From Lachnospiraceae bacterium (GTDB lineage: Bacteria; Bacillota; Clostridia; Lachnospirales; Lachnospiraceae): a DNA stretch of 64,000 bases. Under the pieces are notes generated by a model, which was given only the letters and a program-made list of their open reading frames with translations, had not been told where the DNA came from and ran no database searches. Shown here in pieces: positions 50,515 through 59,901 of the stretch. Made by a program: the position numbers and the translations under genes. The stretch lies in the NCBI GenBank assembly GCA_017395635.1, contig JAFQOE010000058.1:28202-92201 (forward strand), in the 5' to 3' direction. Positions within the stretch are counted from its first letter, which is position 1; each line of letters begins with the position of its first letter.

Positions 50515-52539
50515 TTACTTAAAATCTGCAAACGCTTTTGCATGATTCGTATCCGGGCTTAATAGAATATTCAAACGATAAAGAGTATCTGAAAAATCTA
50601 ATTGATATTGAAGAAATGTGTCATAATCAATCTTTGTAGCACCCCATATGTATTGGTTGTTTTCTGTATCCTCATAATTGCCATGTCCTTCCAAATAATA
50701 TCCACCACCGATAATTTCTTGCTTATCAGTGTTCCATTCAAAATAACTGGTATAAGAATTAAATTTGTCACCTTCTGGTTCATTACGACTTACTACCAAA
50801 TAGTGCGTGTTATCTTTCAGAACAACACTAACCATACCGGAATTTCCACCAACCTGGCTAAATACTAATCCCGATTTGAGTTTCACAGGTCCGGTGGAAG
50901 GTAATGTCCATACCTCATACATCACATCAAGTATTCCTTCACTATTTTCAACTATATATGTTGCAAGGAAATCCTCAATACCATCGAAGTTCATATCTGC
51001 TACAATGCCTTGTTCACCTGCGTTTTTTTGGAAACCAGCTGTATTCTCAATCTGTGCAATAATATTTGCTACGGCTGATTTGCCGTCGCTACTTGTATTT
51101 GATTTTTGCACCGTTTCATTTGTATCTTTCTGCACTGTACTATTATCGGTTCCTGTGGATGAACTCATATTATTCATCGCAGTTTCTTCCAATGGGACCG
51201 GCATGTTGTCAAACATAATAGAAAAGAGAACATCTGACACTGCCAGTGCAGCGGTATTATAATATGCATCGGTTGTATCCATAGTCACCTTCCAATATGC
51301 ATCTCCGACTTTTAACAAAAAAGTTGATACTGTATATTTAACATTGTCTTCATAATACTGCAAATCAATCCCAAGACAAGGATATCGTCCATATTCTAAT
51401 TCAATTGGTTGTGATAAGTACTGAGCGTTATCTTTGTATTCTAAATAATAACTACACGACGATTGTAACGCAGAAACCATCTCTTTTTCTGTTCCAAAAG
51501 TCGACTCACTAATCCAAATACTACATTCGGTATAAATGCCCTCTATCGGATAAATTGCTACAGCATCACTCGAAGAAGACTCTGTAATCTTGGCCGCAGC
51601 ATCATTTCTAACCATAAGTTGTAAACCTAAAGTATCATTATCATAAACCTGATATCCTTCCGGCATACATTGTCCTGTAATGCGAAAGCTTTGCAACATT
51701 GTATTCGCTAATTCTTTGTATGCATCTGCAAGTTCAACATTTTCATTTACAACCGTCATAAATGAATAGCAACCACAATCACTCATACTGTCAAACAAAT
51801 ATAGCTTTCCAGCATGTTGATTGTTGTCCATCATAAAATCAAAACAATATTCATAGCACTTCATACCTGCAACGGTTGTTTGTTGCTGTGAAGTCATATT
51901 CAATTCTGAAACTCCGACCCAATCTGTGAAGACAGAAAAATCTGCCTGTATCTGGGTTGCGAAATCATCTGCGGAGTATATGGCAGAATTTGATACCGTA
52001 TGATATGTATATTCTATTACAACTTGAAAATCTGCTTCATTGCTTTCGGTAATTACCACATTATTCGTATTGGGTTCTGCAACCTGATATCCTTGTGGGT
52101 AATCTAAAGAAAAGAATACAGTATCGTTGGTATAAGTATTGTACTGTACATCTTCTAGCAATTTTTTCGAGACGTCTGAGTCAGAATCACCCTTATCCTT
52201 TTTCAAGAATGCACCACCAATTATCACTAAGATACCAACAACAATAATAGCAATAACTATTAGGATGATAGTTCTCTTGTCAGCGAGTATGTTTTTTTGT
52301 TTTGTTTCTTTTTTCAGTGGTTCTTCTGTCTTTGTGTGTTGTGTTTTTTCTACGATTGGTTCTTCTGTTTTTTGATTCTTTTCACTGTCCCATGTTTCTT
52401 GTTTTCGTTCTTTCGTTGTTTCCTTGTTGTTCTCTTCGTGTACAACCTGTTTTCTTAGTTCTGGAATTGGTTCACCACAATGAAAACAAAATCTGTCATT
52501 TTCATTTAACTCTTTACCACATTTGGTACAAAACCCCAT
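50515..52539 (-). CDS. Zinc-ribbon membrane protein with large extracellular domain
   Basis: A 674-residue protein; the ATG at 52539 follows GGGGGTG. The N-terminus is a zinc ribbon (FCTKCGKELNENDRFCFHCG), followed by a long Glu/Lys/Thr-rich cytoplasmic stretch and one membrane helix (about residues 92-115, IVIAIIVVGILVIIGGAFLK). Outside are two similar domains (around YFSLDYPQGYQVAEPNTNNV and YDNDTLGLQLMVRNDAAAK), a Thr/Ser-rich link, and a C-terminal part near DMNFDGIEDFLATYIVEN that looks like a calcium-binding repeat. The topology fits a membrane sensor; function unknown. Confidence 0.82.
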   Translation of the reverse strand: MGFCTKCGKELNENDRFCFHCGEPIPELRKQVVHEENNKETTKERKQETWDSEKNQKTEEPIVEKTQHTKTEEPLKKETKQKNILADKRTIILIVIAIIVVGILVIIGGAFLKKDKGDSDSDVSKKLLEDVQYNTYTNDTVFFSLDYPQGYQVAEPNTNNVVITESNEADFQVVIEYTYHTVSNSAIYSADDFATQIQADFSVFTDWVGVSELNMTSQQQTTVAGMKCYEYCFDFMMDNNQHAGKLYLFDSMSDCGCYSFMTVVNENVELADAYKELANTMLQSFRITGQCMPEGYQVYDNDTLGLQLMVRNDAAAKITESSSSDAVAIYPIEGIYTECSIWISESTFGTEKEMVSALQSSCSYYLEYKDNAQYLSQPIELEYGRYPCLGIDLQYYEDNVKYTVSTFLLKVGDAYWKVTMDTTDAYYNTAALAVSDVLFSIMFDNMPVPLEETAMNNMSSSTGTDNSTVQKDTNETVQKSNTSSDGKSAVANIIAQIENTAGFQKNAGEQGIVADMNFDGIEDFLATYIVENSEGILDVMYEVWTLPSTGPVKLKSGLVFSQVGGNSGMVSVVLKDNTHYLVVSRNEPEGDKFNSYTSYFEWNTDKQEIIGGGYYLEGHGNYEDTENNQYIWGATKIDYDTFLQYQLDFSDTLYRLNILLSPDTNHAKAFADFK

Positions 52540-52821
52540 AATTACACCCCCTATGTAATTCCAATACAACGTTCATGTCTGTCGGTTGCTACCATGTTTT
52601 GTTCAAAATATTCCTGGTAATTTGGCAGGAACACCTATACAATATTATATCATTTTTGCACTAAAAGTCTATATTTTGAGGCAAAGCAAAATTCTATGCA
52701 AAGCCTTGAAATAACGGTACAAAATTAGAAGAAATATAAGAGTATAATCAACGGGTATTGTGTAACAGATGGATGAGTTGGTAATAGAATATATAATAGG
52801 AAATGATTGTGAGAGTATTCT

Positions 52822-53019
52822 ATGAGCAAATTAGAAACCTGTATTGCCGGCAAACTATATACAATAAGAAAGCAATATCCTGTGATTAAGGAATTTGAAT
52901 GCAGGATGAGGGAAGTAGAAAAAGAATTAAATAAAGACCATGCAAAGAAAAATGCAATGTGTGACAGTCAGAGAAAGCCTATGTGCGAAAATGTTTGTAA
53001 AAATAGACAAAAGCGATAG
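52822..53019 (+). CDS. Small Cys-containing protein
   Basis: A 65-residue basic protein: MSKLETCIAGKLYTIRKQYP, later KNAMCDSQRKPMCENVCKNR. Four cysteines are present, two near the end in C-x-x-x-C spacing. Only a weak GTGAGAG ribosome site precedes it. No family recognised; it may be a real small gene because it is followed by a short hairpin with a T run. Confidence 0.5.
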   Translation: MSKLETCIAGKLYTIRKQYPVIKEFECRMREVEKELNKDHAKKNAMCDSQRKPMCENVCKNRQKR

Positions 53020-53026
53020 GCTTTTT
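53009..53026 (+). terminator. Short hairpin with T run
   Basis: AAAAGC and GCTTTTT with a 5-base loop overlap the stop codon of the small gene at 52822. Weak stem. Confidence 0.35.
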
Positions 53027-53084
53027 CGTTGTATTTGTCAGAAAAATATGATAATATGCTTCTATATGCAATTATTTGGAGAGA

Positions 53085-53136
53085 GTTAACACAAGATAAA
53101 TGCGAAGCATTTTCGAGTGAGGCTCTGAATAGTTAT
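53085..53136. repeat. Dispersed intergenic repeat, copy 4
   Basis: GTTAACACAAGATAAATGCG onward, ending GGCTCTGAATAGTTAT. The 23 bases 53094-53116 are an exact inverse copy of 34210-34232. It is immediately upstream of the hisA-like gene. Confidence 0.7.
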
Positions 53137-53159
53137 AAGGGGACATTTGGGAGACAGAT

Positions 53160-53942
53160 ATGCAGTTCAGACCTTGTATTGATATACATAACGGAAAAGT
53201 GAAACAGATTGTTGGTGGTTCTTTGCTAGACGTAGGGAATCAGGCCAAAGAGAATTTTGTAGCAACCCAGGATGCAGCATTTTATGCGAAGCTTTATAAA
53301 GAGAGCAATATCAAGGGTGGACACATTATTTTATTGAATAAGGCAGGAACTCCGTTTTATGAGGAAGATGTTGCACAGGCAAAAGGTGCGTTAGCTGAAT
53401 ATCCGAATGGATTGCAGATTGGTGGTGGAATTACCGCTTATAATGCAAAGGAATTTCTTGAAATGGGAGCGAGTCATGTGATTGTGACTTCCTATGTCTT
53501 TCGTGATGGAGTGGTAGATTATGACCGGTTGGATGCTCTTTATCAGGCAGTTGGAAGGAAACATCTTGTGTTAGATTTGAGTTGTCGCAAGAAAGATGGT
53601 GCATATTATATTGTGACGGACCGTTGGCAGAAGTTTACGAAGGAAGTAGTCTGTGAGGAAACAATATTAAAATTACAGGACTATGCAGATGAATTCCTGA
53701 TTCATGCAGTAGATGTAGAAGGTAAAGCCAACGGAGTGGAAGAAGAATTGGTGAGAATGCTTTCGGAGTATGCAACAATACCGATTACTTATGCCGGTGG
53801 AGTTGGTTCCTATGAAGATATCGAAGTGATTCGCAACTTAGGAAAGGGCAAATTGGATGTTACCATCGGCAGTGCGCTGGATTTGTTTGGCGGACACCTT
53901 GAATATGACAAGGTAATTACCATGATGGACAAGCAAGGATAG
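53160..53942 (+). CDS. HisA-family ProFAR isomerase, eukaryote-like type
   Basis: A 260-residue TIM barrel beginning MQFRPCIDIHNGKVKQIVGG, with the catalytic Asp in PCIDI. It goes on with GLQIGGGITAYNAKEFLEMG, HAVDVEGKANGVEEEL (second Asp) and PITYAGGVGSYEDIEVIRNL. The insertion pattern and the VGGSLLD opening match the fungal/plant HIS6-like branch also found in some Clostridia. It should isomerize ProFAR to PRFAR in histidine synthesis. No other his gene is adjacent. Confidence 0.88.
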   Translation: MQFRPCIDIHNGKVKQIVGGSLLDVGNQAKENFVATQDAAFYAKLYKESNIKGGHIILLNKAGTPFYEEDVAQAKGALAEYPNGLQIGGGITAYNAKEFLEMGASHVIVTSYVFRDGVVDYDRLDALYQAVGRKHLVLDLSCRKKDGAYYIVTDRWQKFTKEVVCEETILKLQDYADEFLIHAVDVEGKANGVEEELVRMLSEYATIPITYAGGVGSYEDIEVIRNLGKGKLDVTIGSALDLFGGHLEYDKVITMMDKQG

Positions 53943-54053
53943 TGTAAGGACAAATTGTAAATTAAGTAGTACAGGCGATGCTTGGAAATGGATGTTCGGT
54001 AGGTGTACAAAACACCTATGGCAGAATTTATATTATAGATTGGATATAGAAAC

Positions 54054-56648
54054 ATGTGGAATCGAATATATGCTTTTTTTAAACGTAACTATGTGTACAG
54101 TATAACTTTAGCTTTGGCATTTACGATGATGATAGGTGCGTGGATTATTGGCGATGTAGGACCTTTTGGTGGGAGATGTCTGATTGTAGTAGATGGTGTG
54201 CATCAATATTTACCATTCTTTTCAGAATATCAGGAGAAATTGCAGAATTTTGAAAGCTTGCAGTTTTCCTTTGATGTGGGAATGGGTAATAACTTTTTGT
54301 CCTTGTGGTCTTACTATCTGTCGAGTCCATTAAACCTCATAGTTATGCTGTGTACCAAATCAGGTTTGCCGATGGCAATGAATATTATTATATCGGTTAA
54401 GATTATATTAGCGGCATTTTGTTTTGCATACTTCTTAATGCATGCAGGGAAGAATCCCAAACAGAATCCGGGAATAATTGTATTCTCGTTATTTTATGCA
54501 TTTAGTAGTTTTGTGATTGGATATTATTGGAACTTAATGTGGTTGGATTGTGTGTTCATATTCCCAATTGTAATTTTGGGAATGGAACGGTTAATGAGGG
54601 ATGGCAACAGTAAGACATATATATTAGCGTTACTATATAGTTTTATCTGTAACTACTATATCAGTTTTATGATTTGCATTTTTCTGGTGTTGTGGTTTTT
54701 TACATTCCATTTTGACAGTGTGAAACAGTTTTTAGCAAGAGGAATTCGATTTGCTGTCGCCTCTCTTACAGCGGCTGCGATGGGTGCGGTTGTGTTGATT
54801 CCTGCTTATGAAGGAATTATGACGACAGCATCGGCAGAGTTTGAATTTCCACAATGGAAGTTTTATGGAGAGTTTGTAGAAACGTTACGCTCGCATTTGT
54901 TTTGTTCAGAAGTGATGACGAATCAGGTTGGCGATGCCGGAACCAACCTATATTGTGGACTGTTTACTTTGTTGTTGGCCATTATATTCTTCTTTGTAGG
55001 AAAGATTTCTTTGGAAAAGAAGATTAAATATATGTTGTTGCTGGTGCTTTTTGTAATAAGCTTTAATAACCAGCTTTTGAACTATATATGGCACGGATTC
55101 CATAATCAGTATGGTATTCCGAATCGTTTTGCATTTTTGTACATTTTTGTTTTAATTCTTATGGCATATGAGGTATATTTGAAACGAAGACGTGTGCGAT
55201 TGCCAATGATAGTTGTAGCGTATGTTGTATGTATGTTGTTCATAATATACGCATATTATAATGCAGATGTTGTGTATGATGTGAGAACTTATATCGCATC
55301 TGCAGTGTTACTGACCATTTATTTACTTGTATTTGTTCTATATAAGAAGTTGTCGGGAAGGTGGAAACGCAGAGCCGGTTATTCCTTAGTAGTAATTGCG
55401 ATATTGGAAATGATAGCGAATGGGTGGATTGCCTTTGTACAGGTAGGAACCTCTGATGCAGAATATTATTATGGTGAGACAAAAACGTTTGAAACGCTGA
55501 TTGACCGAGTGGAGAAGAATGATGATAGTTGGTATCGTGCAGATATGTTACAGCCGAACATGGTAGATGAGGCAACATGGCATAATCTGCCAAGTATTGG
55601 TATATTCGGTTCGACTGTTCCGGGTGAAATGGTAACCACCATGGGAGACCTTGGTTTTTATACAGGAGCCAATGAGTATTTATATTACGGAGCTACACCA
55701 TTTACAAATGCGTTGTTTGGCGTGAAGTATGTGTATACCAGAGAAGGCGATTTTGCTAATGCAGATATGGGTCTGTATGATACAGAGGATAATGTATCGG
55801 TGTATAAGAATTTATATAATCTTCCGATTGGATATATGGTTAACAGTGAAATATTGGATTTTGAAACATTGGATAATGGACCATTTACCGTTCAGAATGA
55901 GTTGAGTGGTGTTATGACAGGAGTAGAGCCGGTATTCTCCAGCATATTTGATGATATGCAGACAAAAACTTATGGAACAAATGTGGAAGTAACCTTGAAG
56001 GATGAATTTAATGCATCCTATAAGGGTGCTAACAAAAGTGCAAAAGCAGATTTTATATACACCATACCACACGATATGGATTTGTATATTAACTGTAGCG
56101 GAAGTAATGTGCATAAGATAGCATTGCTGATTGATGGCAATGAAGTTGCATTCGACCGTTATCAGGGACAGTTGTTCAGAGTTGGAGAAGTAAAAAAGGG
56201 GCAAATTGTTGATATCCAATTTGTGCTGAATGAGGGTAATGACTTAAGTGGAACATTATATTGTTATCCGATGGAATTTTTAGATGAGCAATTCCAGTTA
56301 AGTTATAGCATTTTGTCAAATCAATCAATGCAGATGACGAAGTTTAGTGACACAAAGATTGAGGGGACTATTACAGCTATGAAGGATGGAGTGTTTATGA
56401 CATCCATTCCGTATGATGAAGGCTGGACGGTGTATGCGAATGGAGAGAAAGTAGAAACTTGCAGAATATTAGAGAGTTTTCTGGGAGTGGAACTGCCCAA
56501 AGGTGATTATACAATAAAGATGGTATATCAGTGTCCGGGATTGATGAAGGGCTTGATTGCAACTTTATTTGGTATATTATGTTTCTTCTTAATTTGTAAG
56601 ATAGAGAAACAAATGAAAAAACAAACACAAAATATTATCAAGGGGTGA
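54054..56648 (+). CDS. YfhO-family membrane protein
   Basis: An 864-residue protein. The first 450 residues hold about 12 membrane segments with the family opening YSITLALAFTMMIGAWIIGD then VDGVHQYLPFFSEYQEKL and an Asn/Asp-rich loop (FSFDVGMGNNFLSLWSYYLS). The C-terminal 400 residues are an extracellular beta-rich part ending ANGEKVETCRILESFLGVEL and a last membrane helix. YfhO-type proteins are GT-C-fold, linked in Firmicutes with glycosylation of lipoteichoic acid or other wall polymers. A hybrid kinase gene follows after 6 bases. Confidence 0.93.
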   Translation: MWNRIYAFFKRNYVYSITLALAFTMMIGAWIIGDVGPFGGRCLIVVDGVHQYLPFFSEYQEKLQNFESLQFSFDVGMGNNFLSLWSYYLSSPLNLIVMLCTKSGLPMAMNIIISVKIILAAFCFAYFLMHAGKNPKQNPGIIVFSLFYAFSSFVIGYYWNLMWLDCVFIFPIVILGMERLMRDGNSKTYILALLYSFICNYYISFMICIFLVLWFFTFHFDSVKQFLARGIRFAVASLTAAAMGAVVLIPAYEGIMTTASAEFEFPQWKFYGEFVETLRSHLFCSEVMTNQVGDAGTNLYCGLFTLLLAIIFFFVGKISLEKKIKYMLLLVLFVISFNNQLLNYIWHGFHNQYGIPNRFAFLYIFVLILMAYEVYLKRRRVRLPMIVVAYVVCMLFIIYAYYNADVVYDVRTYIASAVLLTIYLLVFVLYKKLSGRWKRRAGYSLVVIAILEMIANGWIAFVQVGTSDAEYYYGETKTFETLIDRVEKNDDSWYRADMLQPNMVDEATWHNLPSIGIFGSTVPGEMVTTMGDLGFYTGANEYLYYGATPFTNALFGVKYVYTREGDFANADMGLYDTEDNVSVYKNLYNLPIGYMVNSEILDFETLDNGPFTVQNELSGVMTGVEPVFSSIFDDMQTKTYGTNVEVTLKDEFNASYKGANKSAKADFIYTIPHDMDLYINCSGSNVHKIALLIDGNEVAFDRYQGQLFRVGEVKKGQIVDIQFVLNEGNDLSGTLYCYPMEFLDEQFQLSYSILSNQSMQMTKFSDTKIEGTITAMKDGVFMTSIPYDEGWTVYANGEKVETCRILESFLGVELPKGDYTIKMVYQCPGLMKGLIATLFGILCFFLICKIEKQMKKQTQNIIKG

Positions 56649-56654
56649 AAAATT

Positions 56655-58466
56655 ATGGAAAAAGGTGGAAATGTTAGTAAAATGAGAATTGTGTATGGCA
56701 TAATTGCAGCAATTACTGTTCTCGCGGTGATACTTGGAGATGTTGCCTTATTTGCCAAAATTGATGTGATTGAAGGTGCTACAAAGTTAAAAGGAACCAT
56801 CACAATAATATCAGTAATAATCATTCTGTCTACCGTTGCAGCAGCAGTGGTTATGTTTAAAACCTTGCAGGATGAAGAGAAGGTTTCAGCGGTTAAGAGT
56901 GATAAGTATAAGAGATTATTCTTGAATTTACCGGTTGGATTTGCACAAGCACAGATTATGAGAGATCCACAGACCGGACGTAACATGGGTTATCGTATTT
57001 CAGATGCCAATGAGACATTTGGCCGATTGTTTAATCTGGATTATTCGGATTACCAGGGAAAGGTAATATCTGAGAGTAAAATAGAAGTATTACAGGATAT
57101 TAACGCATGGTTTGAAGCGTATAATAACTCAGGTACCAAACAGGGTGAGTTGATGACGGTAGAGATTACCATGGAGAAACTTGACAAGGTATTTAATACT
57201 GTAATGTACAAGTCAGAAGCAAACTACATCAACATGGTAGTTATTGATATCACAGAGCAAAAGGAAACACAGAACAAGCTGTCAAAAGCAATCAAAGATG
57301 CGAATGCAGCTTACAAAACACAGTCTGAGTTCCTTGCGAATATGTCCCATGAGATTCGTACACCAATTAATGGTATTCTTGGTATGTTACAGTTGACATT
57401 GATGTCTGAGGATTTGCAGGCAGATCACAAAGATAATTTGACAACAGCTAAGAATTGTGCCGATACATTACTTCGTTTGATTAATGACATCTTGGATATT
57501 TCTAAGTTGGAAGCAGGTAAGTATAACTTGCGTGAAGAAAACTTTGATATTAAGGCAGTAATTGAAGAGACAATTGCAGCACAGGTTCCAATCGCTAAGG
57601 GTAAGGGATTAACATTAGATTGTAACTTTGGTAACAATATTCCTAAGTTAGTACGTGGTGATGGACAGAGAATCCAGCAGGTATTAAACTGCTTATTATC
57701 GAATGGTATTAAGTTCACCAGTGAAGGTGGTGTTCGAGTTAAGGTTGCATGTATTGATGATATGTTAGATAAGATTAAGTTACGTATTGCAGTAGCAGAT
57801 TCCGGTATCGGTATTTCAGATGCAGACCGCAGTAAATTGTTTGTTCGTTTTTCGCAAGTTGATGCGTCCGATACTCGTAAATATGGTGGATCCGGTTTAG
57901 GTTTGGTTATTACAAAGCAGATTGTAGAGTTGATGGGTGGTAACATTACTGTACAGAGTAAGGAAGGATTAGGTTCTACATTTATTGTGGAAGTTCCGTT
58001 AAAGTTGATTAAGGCAGCAGAAATGGAAGAAGAGGAAGAAGTAGTTTCAGATGATCCTGCAGTATTTTCTCTTATGGGTCATAGTCGTGCAAGAATCCTT
58101 GTTGCAGAGGATGAACCGGTTAACCAGCAGGTTATCGGTAAGCTTCTTGGTATGGCAGGATACTCTTACGATATCGCGGAAAATGGTGAGAAAGCGGTTG
58201 AGCTGTTCAAGCAGAAAGAGTACAATGCAGCATTATTCGATGTGCAGATGCCGGTTATGGATGGTCTTGCTGCAACTCAGGAAATTCGTGCAATTGAGTT
58301 CCGTGAGGGTAGAAAACGTCTTCCGATTATTGCAGTAACAGCTCGTGCAATGTTCGGTGATAAGGAAAGAATCTTAGAAGCTAAGCTTGATGATTACATA
58401 GCAAAACCATACAACTTGAATGATGTAGTAGAGACATTGAATAGATACATGGATAAAGCTGAATAA
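56655..58466 (+). CDS. Hybrid histidine kinase / response regulator
   Basis: A 603-residue membrane kinase: two helices (about residues 10-30 and 42-65), a PAS-like region (KYKRLFLNLPVGFAQAQIMR), then HisKA with His232 in FLANMSHEIRTPINGILGML, HATPase with the N box (QVLNCLLSNGIKFTSEGGVR), ADSGIGISDADRSKLFVRFS and GGSGLGLVITKQ. A receiver domain ends the protein (ILVAEDEPVNQQVIGKLL, phosphoacceptor Asp529 in LFDVQMPVMDG, Lys in AKPYNL). No DNA-binding output is attached. It is 6 bases behind the YfhO-like gene, implying a shared transcript. Confidence 0.95.
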   Translation: MEKGGNVSKMRIVYGIIAAITVLAVILGDVALFAKIDVIEGATKLKGTITIISVIIILSTVAAAVVMFKTLQDEEKVSAVKSDKYKRLFLNLPVGFAQAQIMRDPQTGRNMGYRISDANETFGRLFNLDYSDYQGKVISESKIEVLQDINAWFEAYNNSGTKQGELMTVEITMEKLDKVFNTVMYKSEANYINMVVIDITEQKETQNKLSKAIKDANAAYKTQSEFLANMSHEIRTPINGILGMLQLTLMSEDLQADHKDNLTTAKNCADTLLRLINDILDISKLEAGKYNLREENFDIKAVIEETIAAQVPIAKGKGLTLDCNFGNNIPKLVRGDGQRIQQVLNCLLSNGIKFTSEGGVRVKVACIDDMLDKIKLRIAVADSGIGISDADRSKLFVRFSQVDASDTRKYGGSGLGLVITKQIVELMGGNITVQSKEGLGSTFIVEVPLKLIKAAEMEEEEEVVSDDPAVFSLMGHSRARILVAEDEPVNQQVIGKLLGMAGYSYDIAENGEKAVELFKQKEYNAALFDVQMPVMDGLAATQEIRAIEFREGRKRLPIIAVTARAMFGDKERILEAKLDDYIAKPYNLNDVVETLNRYMDKAE

Positions 58467-58480
58467 TGGTGTAAGACAAT

Positions 58481-58669
58481 TGCGAAACTCAGGTTTGTAT
58501 TGTAGGCTTGTGCAAATTTAACACACCAACGCAGGACGTTTGCACTTGCCACAATGCGTAACGGTACTAAGTTCGACAAGGTCTCACTAAGTACCGACGG
58601 ATTGTGAAGCACCTGCTTATGGTATTGTTAAACTTGCACAAGGCAATGACAGTTTTTGGGAGTTTCGCA
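58481..58669. repeat. Nested palindromic element of about 190 bases
   Basis: Successive arms face one another: TGCGAAACTC (58481-58490) with GAGTTTCGCA (58660-58669); CTTGTGCAAATTTAACA (58507-58523) with TGTTAAACTTGCACAAG (58626-58642); GCAGG (58531) with CCTGC (58612); CACAAT (58550) with ATTGTG (58600); CGGTACTAAGT (58562-58572) with ACTAAGTACCG (58586-58596). It lies between two convergent genes and codes for nothing obvious. It is either a folded RNA or a miniature mobile element. Confidence 0.75.
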
Positions 58670-58809
58670 CTTGCCTATAATAGAGTAAAATAAAAAGAAA
58701 ACAGTTGGGAAAGAGCATTTATGTTTTGACCAATTGTTTTTCTTTATTGTCTTATAGGGCGCTAGTTCTCCGGTGAGTTGGAGTGAAGTGCAGGCAAACT
58801 GGGACACCG

Positions 58810-59085
58810 CTAACAGTTTGTTGTCTGTTGTATCTGTCGAAGAAGAAACTTATAGCGCATATAAGCACCTTTTAACTGATAAGAATAACTGTCAATCAAA
58901 TCCGGATCGGTCTGGTAATCGAGATGCAATAAAATGGTTTCGATATCCTGTTTTGCAGTATTAATATCCTCCAATAGGTAAGAATTCAGGTTTTCATTTG
59001 TGTGAGAATCAGAGTTCTTTTTTTGTTGTGCGAAAGATTGTTTTTTTGCTGATGTACTTAGTGAATTTAACAAAGAAATCGACAT
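58810..59085 (-). CDS. DUF2508 (YaaL)-family protein
   Basis: A 91-residue soluble protein; the ATG at 59085 follows GGGGGAAA. After a Ser/Gln-rich start, it reads LLEDINTAKQDIETILLHLD then DPDLIDSYSYQLKGAYMRYK, the DPDLID-Y-x-Y-x-LK signature of DUF2508. Function unknown. It is a single gene on the minus strand between the kinase and the Tad cluster. Confidence 0.8.
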   Translation of the reverse strand: MSISLLNSLSTSAKKQSFAQQKKNSDSHTNENLNSYLLEDINTAKQDIETILLHLDYQTDPDLIDSYSYQLKGAYMRYKFLLRQIQQTTNC

Positions 59086-59103
59086 TATATTTCCCCCTTT
59101 TTT

Positions 59104-59151
59104 GTTGCGAAACTTACACAACTTATATAAACAGAATGAAAGTTTCGCAAC
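59104..59151. repeat. Inverted repeat upstream of the DUF2508 gene
   Basis: GTTGCGAAACTT (59104-59115) and AAGTTTCGCAAC (59140-59151) form a perfect 12-bp pair over 24 bases. The arm shares TTGCGAAACT with the outer arm of the 58481-58669 element. Confidence 0.7.
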
Positions 59152-59440
59152 TACAATAAGCTTCTATTTTCATTATAGACAAGTATAGAAAAAATATTCA
59201 TATTTGGAAAAATTTTCTCAATCTGTAAACAGAAGTTCAAAGTTATAAAATGGAGTTAAACATTTTGAAAAATAATTCATAATTGAGATGCACAACTTCA
59301 AAAATAGTAAATCAAATTTAAGAAAAAACGGCTCTTTTTGAACATTCTATGTTTATTTTGCTGGTTCGTTCACAATTATAGACAGAGGAAAATAACGGTT
59401 TTATAATTGCAAAAAATGAGAGCAGGAGGAAGAGAAATCC
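59152..59440. other. AT-rich intergenic region before the Tad operon
   Basis: No gene is seen. The region must hold the promoter of the Tad operon; I cannot choose a convincing -35/-10 pair. Confidence 0.4.
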
Positions 59441-59890
59441 TTGGAATGGGTAAGAATTATTGTGGTTTTAGTATTGCTTGGAAGAGCAATTTACACAGAT
59501 GTAAAAAGAGGAATTATTGAAAATCGTATTATATGGATTGGTCTGGTTGTAGCAGGTGTATGGTCTTATTGCAATGGAGGAATAAGTGGTCTGTTACAGA
59601 GTGGCAAGATGGTTGTTTTGACATTTGGGGTATTGTTTGTCTTCTATCTTGTAAGGGGATTAGGGGCAGGAGATGTTAAGTTACTTTGCGTGTTGTCGGC
59701 ATTTTTTCCGGAATTGCTTTGGGATATAGTAGTTGCATCGTTTGTTATGGCAGCAGTGATATCCGTTGGAAAGATGATGATAAGGGGTATTCGGCGAAAG
59801 AATATCTATGTTCCGGGAGAGACGATTCTGTTTTCTGTCCCCGTTGGTATCGGAACCGGATTGGTATTGTTACAACAGTATGTTAGATAA
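59441..59890 (+). CDS. Prepilin peptidase, TadV/CpaA type
   Basis: A 149-residue A24-type peptidase starting at a TTG with AGGAGGAAGAG upstream. It has four to five hydrophobic segments and the two catalytic Asp sites, one in AIYTDVKRGIIENR and one in GLGAGDVKLLCVL. It cleaves and methylates the leader of Flp-type prepilins at the membrane. It starts the Tad operon (12-base gap to the next gene). Confidence 0.9.
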   Translation: MEWVRIIVVLVLLGRAIYTDVKRGIIENRIIWIGLVVAGVWSYCNGGISGLLQSGKMVVLTFGVLFVFYLVRGLGAGDVKLLCVLSAFFPELLWDIVVASFVMAAVISVGKMMIRGIRRKNIYVPGETILFSVPVGIGTGLVLLQQYVR

Positions 59891-59901
59891 GGATGTGAAG
59901 T

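Noticed and set aside
58467..58809. tRNA or rRNA gene in the structured gap
   Set aside because: The arms do not fit a cloverleaf or known rRNA; the nested order is a single long palindrome.
58773..58964. Plus-strand frame of 63 codons opposite the DUF2508 gene
   Set aside because: No ribosome site, and the minus strand has the recognised DUF2508 motif.
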